A DNA stretch of 32,762 nucleotides, from positions 1-32,762 of the forward strand of contig JABSOQ010000030.1 in NCBI GenBank assembly GCA_013216195.1, given 5' to 3'. This DNA comes from Bdellovibrionales bacterium (GTDB lineage Bacteria > Bdellovibrionota > Bdellovibrionia > Bdellovibrionales > UBA1609). The position numbers and the translations under genes are program-made. This document shows positions 25,938 through 32,762 of the stretch, piece after piece. The number at the start of each line of letters is the position of its first letter. Position 1 is the stretch's first letter. The notes under the pieces were generated by a model that worked only from the letters and a program-made list of their open reading frames with translations, did not search any database and was not told where the DNA came from.

Positions 25938-27677
25938 CTACTGCATAACAGTGACTCGGCCGCCACCATCAACATTTACTCTGATTTCAACATTGGGATT
26001 CTGCTTAAAATTTAGCGACTGAACAGGCAGCTCATATGCGCCCGTCTTGGTAAAAATCCGACCCTTCACTGCCGCAGGCTGAGTGTTTCCGTTGGCACTT
26101 TGAAACCGGTAGCTGATTTTGTAAATGCCTATTTCGAGCTCACTTGTTTGCCAAACTTCTGAACCTGGCCCATTGGTCGAGTCTAATGTGAAGACTGCTG
26201 GGTTGCCTTTGTACTTTCTCATCTTGGCATCATATCTGTTGAGCGTTGGAGACTTCACAACCAAATCAACATTATGTCTCGCAGTTGGCCACTGAATGAT
26301 GATCGCCATAAAGTTCGCCGCCTCACCCGATGAAGGATACTGAGTTTTCAAAGCTTCGAGCTGTCTTTCTAACTGCTGCTTCTCCGCTTTCATTTTTTCG
26401 GTCTGCATCACGACTTTTGCTTGTTGCTGAACCTTTTGCTCTAGAGCTTGGTTTTTGACTTCAAGCGCCTGGGCCTTGGCCTGCATGGCCGCACTTGTGG
26501 AGCTCGCAGCCTTGCCCTGCTGATTCAAGTTCGAAACCTGAGCTTGAAGTGCCGATGCCTGGCTTTGGAGCTTTTGATTTTGTGAGCGAAGCTGCTGACT
26601 TTGCTGCTCATACTTTTGCAACTGCTGAACCTGGGCCTGAAGCGATTTCGCCTCAGTTTCAAGCCTCTTAGTTCTGGCCGCAAGCTGATCGCTACGCTCT
26701 TGATATTGCTTCAGCTCAGCTGAAAGCTTTTGGTTTTTCTCTTCTGCTGACTTCATGCGATCTATCGCCATTGACAGCTTCTTTTCGGTAGACTTCTTGC
26801 CAGAAGCTGCTGATTTCAGCTGTACTAGCTGATTTTGCAGCTGCTTGTTCTGACTTTGGGTGCGCTTTTGCTCGGCCACTGTCTCTTCAAGCCTTTTCAA
26901 CTTACTCTGAAGCAATTCATTCTGCTCTTGCAGCTGAGCCACTTGCGAATTTGACTGATTCGCCGAGTTCAATTGCTTTTTTAAGTTTTGAATCTCGACT
27001 TCTAATTCGGCACTGGCTCCCTGAGCGGCCTTTGCAGACTTAAGCTGCTGCTTTAGCTGGTCGACCTGAGCCTGAAGAGCAGCACTGTTTGCACTGGCAG
27101 CCGACTTGCTACTGAGTTTTTCAAACAGCTCTTGGTTGCGCTTTTGAAGTTGCGCATTGTTTTGCTGTGCCGTCGCCAAGTCTTGCGAAACCTGTTGATT
27201 TTTTTGCTTCAAATTCTCAAAGGCTTGCTTGGCTCTAGCATGAGTGGTCCTCAGCTTGCCTAACTTCTTAAGTGCGAGCTTGAACTTCTTTTGCAGCCGA
27301 GACTGGCCGCCCTTGCTAGTCTCGAGCTGGTCGAGAATGTCTTGCAAACTGTTCTTTTTTTCAGTCAGTGTGGCGATTTCAAGCTGTTTTGACCTGAGCT
27401 GCTCTTCAATGCGGTTGGTTTGAGCTTCAGCAACAGCCATACGTTTCTTCATATCCCTTACAAGATTCGCCATCTCTAGCAGTTGCTCCCTGAGATCTTC
27501 GATCACCTCAGGAGAGCCGGCTTGTATCGGAGGCATGGGTGCCAACACTTCAGACTTTTTGCCAAAGTAGGGAAACAAAATCATTACTAAAATAATGAAA
27601 ACACCTAGCGCCGAAGCGAACAGATCGATCGCTGAGGTGCTGAAGACATTTATTTCACGGCTTCGCTTTTTGCTCAT
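25938..27677 (-). CDS. ExbD/MotB-like single-TM protein with very long coiled coil and C-terminal beta domain (DUF2135/YfaP-like, tentative)
   Basis: INVFSTSAIDLFASALGVFIILVMILFPYF (Asp at start of TM as in ExbD INV..xxD); ~400 residues Gln/Leu/Lys heptad-rich; C-term VDLVVKSPTLNRYDAK...GPGSEVWQTSELEIGIYKISYRF. Confidence 0.65.
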   Translation of the reverse strand: MSKKRSREINVFSTSAIDLFASALGVFIILVMILFPYFGKKSEVLAPMPPIQAGSPEVIEDLREQLLEMANLVRDMKKRMAVAEAQTNRIEEQLRSKQLEIATLTEKKNSLQDILDQLETSKGGQSRLQKKFKLALKKLGKLRTTHARAKQAFENLKQKNQQVSQDLATAQQNNAQLQKRNQELFEKLSSKSAASANSAALQAQVDQLKQQLKSAKAAQGASAELEVEIQNLKKQLNSANQSNSQVAQLQEQNELLQSKLKRLEETVAEQKRTQSQNKQLQNQLVQLKSAASGKKSTEKKLSMAIDRMKSAEEKNQKLSAELKQYQERSDQLAARTKRLETEAKSLQAQVQQLQKYEQQSQQLRSQNQKLQSQASALQAQVSNLNQQGKAASSTSAAMQAKAQALEVKNQALEQKVQQQAKVVMQTEKMKAEKQQLERQLEALKTQYPSSGEAANFMAIIIQWPTARHNVDLVVKSPTLNRYDAKMRKYKGNPAVFTLDSTNGPGSEVWQTSELEIGIYKISYRFQSANGNTQPAAVKGRIFTKTGAYELPVQSLNFKQNPNVEIRVNVDGGGRVTVMQ

Positions 27678-28497
27678 ACGGATCTAGCCGGTTGATGAGG
27701 TGCTCAAAGGTGTACTGGTAGATCGAGTTGATGTTCTTCTCTTCAGCGGTCTCTACCACATTCATCAGATAGAGCAGAATGGAGCTTTGAACTAAGGCAA
27801 GAAGAGTTGTGTCGAAAGCGACAGCAAGGTTGGCTGCGACTGTCTGAAGAAGAGTTGGATCCGTTGGGTCTGACTGGCCGACTACAGCCACAGTTCCCGA
27901 AATCCCGTAAACCGTGCCGATAAAACCTAGAGTTGGAATCAACCAAGAGAGATATCTTAGACGAGAGTAGAATAGGTCGAGATTTTTCTCAAAGATCTCA
28001 ATAAAGTGCTTCAGAGTATTTGTTGCCTCTTCAATAGACTTATTTGACTGAAACTTAAACACGATTTGCTGAATCAACTTGGGCAAGAGAGCCGATTGGT
28101 TCTCAACCACTGGTGAAATGGTGCGCAAGATTCTAGCTAGGTCTTTCGAAGTGTAGATCTTGTCTGGGCTTTCATTGAGCAAGCCCTCTGTGAAATAAGT
28201 CTTAGATTCTTCGTACTCGAGATAGCGCTTAAACAGTTCATGTAAGCCGATAAAGAACGGCAACCACATAAACATCTGAAAGCTGTAAGGGTAGCTAGGC
28301 TCGTTCATGCCAAATAGTATGTTGGCAAAGAATGGGGACATCACTTTGCTGCAGGCTATGGCGAGAGCATAACCTATAGCAATCGTGATCGAATACTCCA
28401 AGATGACAGGCACTGTTCTTTGAAGCTGAAACAGGCTTTTCAACAACTCTACCAGAAGGCTCCCTATAGCTGTGAATGCTTTCAGTATATTCTTCAT
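27655..28497 (-). CDS. MotA/TolQ/ExbB proton channel family protein
   Basis: LSWLIPTLGFIGTVYGISGTVAVVG...VAANLAVAFDTTLLALVQSSILLYL is the ExbB/TolQ core; start MKNILKAF overlaps FHA stop as ATGA. Confidence 0.8.
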   Translation of the reverse strand: MKNILKAFTAIGSLLVELLKSLFQLQRTVPVILEYSITIAIGYALAIACSKVMSPFFANILFGMNEPSYPYSFQMFMWLPFFIGLHELFKRYLEYEESKTYFTEGLLNESPDKIYTSKDLARILRTISPVVENQSALLPKLIQQIVFKFQSNKSIEEATNTLKHFIEIFEKNLDLFYSRLRYLSWLIPTLGFIGTVYGISGTVAVVGQSDPTDPTLLQTVAANLAVAFDTTLLALVQSSILLYLMNVVETAEEKNINSIYQYTFEHLINRLDPYEQKAKP

Positions 28498-29105
28498 AAA
28501 CGGCCCTCGCAGTATGGGCACTGAGTCCAAGTCGAAAGCACTACAGACTTGCAATGACGACAACGGATTCGAGCCACATGGGTTTCAATTTGCGATTGAT
28601 TCATCTGCACAGCAGGCTCAACACCTGGTGCACTCTGCACTTGTGGGTTTAAAACTTGCTTGTTCGGCTTAGGCTTAAGCGGTTTACTTTTGGGTGACGT
28701 AACCTGGTCTTGGCTTGCCGACTTGACCTGAGAGCGTTTGGGCTTTCGTTGCACCTTCACAGTTTTAGCCGGGTCTGTTACTGGCCGATCCAGCTCAAAC
28801 TCTTCTTCTCTGGGTTGGCCCATGAAATTTGCTTGAGTGGAGTCTAAAATGGTCTCCACAATCTCTTGAATTGTGAGAGGAGCCGACTTTCCAAAAACGA
28901 TCACATCTTCTGGGTGAAGCATCACTTTGTCGACTTTTTGTGTCTCATCATTGCGAATCACATAAGTTCCATATTTTGAATCAAGATCGATAAGTTCAAT
29001 CGACTCTTCTGAATGAAAAATCAACTCGGCATGAGCGCGACTGACCGTGCCGTCTGGTATGCAATAAGTGTTGTTCTCAGATCTACCAATTTGAATTTTA
29101 CGCAT
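28494..29105 (-). CDS. FHA domain protein with C-terminal zinc ribbon
   Basis: IQIGRSENNTYCIPDGTVSRAHAELIF...DLDSKYGTYVIRN (FHA); C-term CRHCKSVVLSTWTQCPYCEG (CxxC...CxxC). Confidence 0.85.
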   Translation of the reverse strand: MRKIQIGRSENNTYCIPDGTVSRAHAELIFHSEESIELIDLDSKYGTYVIRNDETQKVDKVMLHPEDVIVFGKSAPLTIQEIVETILDSTQANFMGQPREEEFELDRPVTDPAKTVKVQRKPKRSQVKSASQDQVTSPKSKPLKPKPNKQVLNPQVQSAPGVEPAVQMNQSQIETHVARIRCRHCKSVVLSTWTQCPYCEGRL

Positions 29106-29394
29106 TTGGCCCTTCAGATTCGGAGTACTAATTTTAGAGTACTAAATAAGTGTGACTCATCTATATATTGAAGTCCACAACTTCACCACTGGACACGACT
29201 TGAGAAGGTGCCAATACCACTAATAATATTAATCCTTTGCCTAGTTACAAAGACAAAAGGCTAGGCCCAACATCAGCTAAGTTAACTGCTGGGTGCTGGT
29301 AGTTCAGACACTCTATTTGTTTGATGACTTTTGCAGCATAATCGGCTCAAAGCCATCACTTCAAACCTAATCGTTTTCATAGAATAGAAAAAAG

Positions 29395-29510
29395 AAAAGG
29401 CTCATCTCAGATTAGTTAAGTAAGGTAGGTTGTTAGGTAGGTTTTTTGGGACTTGGCGAGCGCCAATAGCTTTTTGACTATGAGCCTTTTTTACCTTCTT
29501 TAGCGAAGGT
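29395..29510. ncRNA. candidate structured RNA
   Basis: Outer stem AAAAGGCTCAT (29395-29405)/ATGAGCCTTTT (29480-29490), inner hairpin TTGGCGAGCGCCAA, followed by ACCTTC-TTTAGC-GAAGGT. Confidence 0.35.
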
Positions 29511-29605
29511 GCTTTCCCCTTTTGCTCCTGCAGCTAGTGCAAGTCCCCCCCCTGAAAGCAAAACTAGAATCTCAAAAATCAGCCTGATTTTCCACCAAAC
29601 TCACC

Positions 29606-29681
29606 GACAGTTCGACTCAAAAACTGTCAAAAAATCAGCTATTTAGACAGTTTTAAGGGGTAATTGTCAAATCTGACCCCT
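29606..29681 (+). promoter_or_regulatory. candidate leader with mutually exclusive hairpins
   Basis: GACAGTT (29606-29612), AACTGTC (29622-29628), GACAGTT (29646-29652); then AGGGGT (29656-29661)/ACCCCT (29676-29681). Confidence 0.35.
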
Positions 29682-29735
29682 CAACCTAGAATGAGAGACC
29701 AAGCATCGAGAAACGACACACCCCGGAGGCACAAC

Positions 29736-31883
29736 ATGCACCGCCGCTCACCTCAAAGGCTCAAAAGCTTGCGCAATTCTACCCTTCGCAAAACCAGTTT
29801 GATCAAACTCATGGCCTTTGCAATTGGCCTAATGATTTCTCTCGATGCTGGGGCCAATTCATGGGATGACTTTTTTGATGCCGCAAAGCTGAAGCGTGAA
29901 GATGTTGAATTCAAAAGCCACGACATGAGCCTATTTGGGGGCGCCTCACATGTTTCACCGCACTTCAAAAACCTAATGCTCAATCCTCTAGGCACCCCTA
30001 GCTACTTTCAAGTCACCAAGAATCAATTGAACGCAAAACAGAATGAAGTGGATCACCTGCTGATTCAAACCCTGGCTAAACAAGGTTTAGGAATCAGAAG
30101 AAACTTAGTCGGCAATTCCACGGCAGCCTACAAGGCCTTAAGCGAAAAGCGATATGCACTAAGAGATGCAATTGCCAAACTCTACTCTCTCAAAAGCAAA
30201 AAACTCACTGCCAAAGAAAAAAGTGATATTCAACACTTTGAAGACCAAGGGTCTCGCAGCTTCAACGAGAGCCTCGCCTACCTAGTTTATGTGGTACATG
30301 CGTCACAACTGCAGAGAAACAAATCGTTGAAGGCAATCAAAGGCTCAAGACTAAAGATCTTGGTAGCTGAGATTCTAAAAGAGCAACGCTACTCAGAAGA
30401 CATTTTTAAGCCCCTCTCCCCTGCCATTCGACAGGCCGCCGAGCAGACCGACATGAAGGCTTTGGCGGTTGGAGCAATTGACATGGCTATTGCCATTCAA
30501 AAGATCAAAGGCAAAATGTCAGAGCTCGGGTCTGAGATCGAGCAAGTCTTAAAACTCAAGACACCATTTGGCTGGCTGATCCTCGACACTCGGAAGAAGA
30601 GCTCGACTCATATGGGCCCGTTTTTCTTTGTCGTAGACACACACGGAGACGACACCTACATCGCCCAGCCTGGTCAGTTGGGAGCGCCAGAGGTCATTCT
30701 AGATCTCAAGGGTAACGACAAATACATTTACGAAAAAGCTTTGGCGAAAACCTCCGTGCAGAAGTTTGATAAAAGATCTGATCAAAGCACTCGTAGCTTT
30801 GGCTCTGGTTTCTTCTCTTATTCGTTTTTGGTCGACTTTGAGGGTAACGATCTATACCGCAGCACAAGCCTTTCTCAAGGAGCTGGGATGTTTGGTGTCG
30901 GTGTGCTTTGGGATCTCAGAGGCGACGACACTTATGACTGTTACAACTTCTGTCAAGCCGCTGCTAAGTTTGGCGCCGGCCTGCTGATAGACAATCAAGG
31001 GGCCAATCAACATTTTGTGTTTCGCGAAGGGCAGGCCTTTGCAAGCACTCTGGGCGCTGCCGCCCTACTCAATTTTGGCAACGAGCCTGACAATTACATA
31101 GCTCACAGGACTCCGACAGACTACCCGGCGTACTATGACAAGACTGTGAACTCGAGCTTTGCCCAAGGTGCTGCACTCGGCTTCAGAGCTGACTACATTG
31201 ATGGCAACTCGGCTGCAGGAGGCTTCGCTCTTTTGTTAGACGGTGGAGGCAATAACAAGTTTGAAGCCGGTTTTTATGCACAAGGCACGGCCTACTGGTA
31301 CGGTGTTGGAGCTCTGTTGTCGGGCTCAGGCGATGACGAATACTTGTCTTCTAAGTACTCACTCGGTAGCGGTGTTCATTTCGGCGTTGGCTTTGTCGAC
31401 GACTCAGGTGGTGACGACCAATACCAAGTCAAGCAAGAGCTCGGCATCGCGGCCGGCCACGACTTCTCACTTGGCTTTCTGATCGACCACGCGGGCAACG
31501 ATCGCTACTGGGCTGTGAACTTAAGCTTTGGTTGCGGCAGTGCCAATGGCATAGGCTTGTTCTGGGATATCAGGGGTAAAGACGAGTACACCATGACAGG
31601 TAAAGAAGGCTTTGGATGCGCAAGTGACCGAACCAGCAGGCACTCCATTCGTAACCGCAATCAGACCCTTGGCTTTTTTCTAGACAGCAAAGGCCGAGAC
31701 TCTGTAAATGCCGAAGACACAAAGATCAATGGCGAGCACCGGCGTAAATCATGGGTCAACGGCCCCATTAAGACTCCGAAACCGGCCTTTACCAAACCTT
31801 ACTACATTGGGATCGGTCGCTTCTCGCAAAGACCCCCGAAAGTGTTTCCCGATGGCTTCCCGTTAGTAAAAGATGAGCAATGA
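29736..31883 (+). CDS. secreted repeat protein, probable beta-solenoid with ~27-aa GDDxY repeats
   Basis: SD GGAGG 7 nt before ATG 29736; signal-like LIKLMAFAIGLMISLDAGANS; repeats GDDTY/GNDKY/GNDLY/GDDTY/GDDEY/GDDQY/GNDRY/GKDEY. Confidence 0.75.
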   Translation: MHRRSPQRLKSLRNSTLRKTSLIKLMAFAIGLMISLDAGANSWDDFFDAAKLKREDVEFKSHDMSLFGGASHVSPHFKNLMLNPLGTPSYFQVTKNQLNAKQNEVDHLLIQTLAKQGLGIRRNLVGNSTAAYKALSEKRYALRDAIAKLYSLKSKKLTAKEKSDIQHFEDQGSRSFNESLAYLVYVVHASQLQRNKSLKAIKGSRLKILVAEILKEQRYSEDIFKPLSPAIRQAAEQTDMKALAVGAIDMAIAIQKIKGKMSELGSEIEQVLKLKTPFGWLILDTRKKSSTHMGPFFFVVDTHGDDTYIAQPGQLGAPEVILDLKGNDKYIYEKALAKTSVQKFDKRSDQSTRSFGSGFFSYSFLVDFEGNDLYRSTSLSQGAGMFGVGVLWDLRGDDTYDCYNFCQAAAKFGAGLLIDNQGANQHFVFREGQAFASTLGAAALLNFGNEPDNYIAHRTPTDYPAYYDKTVNSSFAQGAALGFRADYIDGNSAAGGFALLLDGGGNNKFEAGFYAQGTAYWYGVGALLSGSGDDEYLSSKYSLGSGVHFGVGFVDDSGGDDQYQVKQELGIAAGHDFSLGFLIDHAGNDRYWAVNLSFGCGSANGIGLFWDIRGKDEYTMTGKEGFGCASDRTSRHSIRNRNQTLGFFLDSKGRDSVNAEDTKINGEHRRKSWVNGPIKTPKPAFTKPYYIGIGRFSQRPPKVFPDGFPLVKDEQ

Positions 31884-32163
31884 ACGCCCAATCGATGCTA
31901 CCTGGTCCGATCACGGCACAAATAAGAGCCGGTACAAACACCTTGGCAAGCAAGCTTCCCACGGCTGCATCCGAACCAAGCAAGGTGTTGCAAACAAACA
32001 CTATGAGCATATTCTCTCTGAAGATATGTACGACCCACTTTTGCTCGATTTCAATCAAGCCCAAAGACTGCCACGCGCTCCACTAAAAGATCCAAGAGCT
32101 GGCTACAAAGCCCTCTTCATATTCTTTTACGGCTATGATGGTAATAAGGGTTTAAACCTGTAG
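31873..32163 (+). CDS. short ORF with YkuD L,D-transpeptidase active-site motif (mini-protein or remnant)
   Basis: DHGTNKSRYKHLGKQASHGCIRTKQGVANKHYEHIL = HGT...LG..ASHGCIR; overlaps the 3' end of the upstream CDS by 11 nt. Confidence 0.5.
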   Translation: MSNERPIDATWSDHGTNKSRYKHLGKQASHGCIRTKQGVANKHYEHILSEDMYDPLLLDFNQAQRLPRAPLKDPRAGYKALFIFFYGYDGNKGLNL

Positions 32164-32294
32164 AAGCTGATTTGCTGCTTCAGGAGCCATCCAAGAAGTT
32201 GTTTCCCTGAGCTGTGAGACAGATCTCGCAGATAGGGAGTCTATTGATCAGGCCTAGGCCAGCCTTCACAGAGCAACTTGAAAACGGCAGTCTC

Positions 32295-32762
32295 TCATTT
32301 GGCTCCCGATGCCCAAGAGGGCAACACAGACATGAGCTGCGGCTTTCGAGGAGAGAGCCTCGAGAATGTCAGGCTCGAAACCCTTTGAGTCAAAAAATCT
32401 AGTCCGCAATACAGCACACCCGATGCAAATGGAGGGTTGGCTTGGCTAATGCTGCCTGTACCGAAGCGAAAGCTTTCCACCCAGACCCAATTGCCCATCC
32501 AGGTTCCGTAGATCTCCATGCTCAAAGCCAGCAAGAACATCACTGAGAACAAAGTGCGCAATCTTGGTATCAACAGCATAAGCGCAAACAAAGCATATAG
32601 AACTACGCTGAACCTATCAAAATCAAAACTCCAAGCAGCGAGAGCATAGGGAGTAAAAAGCAACAAAACCCAAATATAGAGATTGGCAGGAGCTCTTTTG
32701 GCCAACCACAAGCCCGTCGCATAAAGCATCACATGCCCTGGCCCAACGAATATGGGCAAGTT
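32295..32762 (-). CDS. integral membrane protein, 5' end outside window
   Basis: Multiple hydrophobic helices; IYGTWMGNWVWVESFRFGTGSISQANPPFASGVLYCGLDFL; frame open to the window edge. Confidence 0.6.
   Translation of the reverse strand, partial: NLPIFVGPGHVMLYATGLWLAKRAPANLYIWVLLLFTPYALAAWSFDFDRFSVVLYALFALMLLIPRLRTLFSVMFLLALSMEIYGTWMGNWVWVESFRFGTGSISQANPPFASGVLYCGLDFLTQRVSSLTFSRLSPRKPQLMSVLPSWASGAK

Noticed and set aside
25938-29105. Canonical Zorya defence system
   Set aside because: Only ZorA/B-like analogues; no ZorC/ZorD/ZorE-like gene nearby and the B-like protein lacks an evident OmpA-like peptidoglycan-binding domain.
29395-29510. SRP (4.5S) RNA or tRNA
   Set aside because: No GGAAGGAAGCAGCC-type SRP loop and no tRNA cloverleaf signature could be found.
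30621-31709. RTX haemolysin-type calcium-binding repeats
   Set aside because: Spacing is ~27 residues and the GGxGxDxUx nonapeptide tandem is absent.
31880-32086. 68-aa ORF with ATGA overlap to the repeat-protein stop
   Set aside because: The competing frame at 31873 encodes the YkuD HGT/SHGCIR signature, so this frame is likely a shadow.

Overview
This ~32.8 kb window is a chromosome-like segment, probably from a Gram-negative bacterium. The many Sec/lipoprotein signal peptides, an outer-membrane beta-barrel, and the adhesin/peptidoglycan content suggest a Bdellovibrionota-like lineage, but taxonomy is inference only. From left to right it contains: (1) a DNA-repair-flavoured block: Sir2 C-terminus, two tandem cryptochrome/photolyase genes, a DUF429-like protein and an SRAP (YedK/HMCES) protein; (2) several secreted proteins of unknown function, a perfect 10 x 8-bp tandem repeat, an HPt-like + receiver protein whose phospho-acceptor His is Arg, and an outer-membrane porin-like protein; (3) a lipoprotein gene interrupted by an in-frame TAG just after its lipobox, a DUF3095 protein, and two His-rich lipoproteins, one fused to a SAM methyltransferase; (4) a small-ORF / ABC exporter / DUF1854 operon; (5) a 1027-aa surface lipoprotein with an apparent LamG-within-LamG nesting and a fibrinogen-like C-terminus; (6) a translationally coupled operon encoding FHA-zinc ribbon, MotA/TolQ/ExbB-like channel and ExbD/MotB-like coiled-coil protein, which is the best candidate for an under-described system; (7) a structured intergenic region upstream of a secreted 27-residue-repeat beta-solenoid-like protein that overlaps a mini L,D-transpeptidase ORF. 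No rRNA, tRNA, CRISPR array or transposase was recognised.
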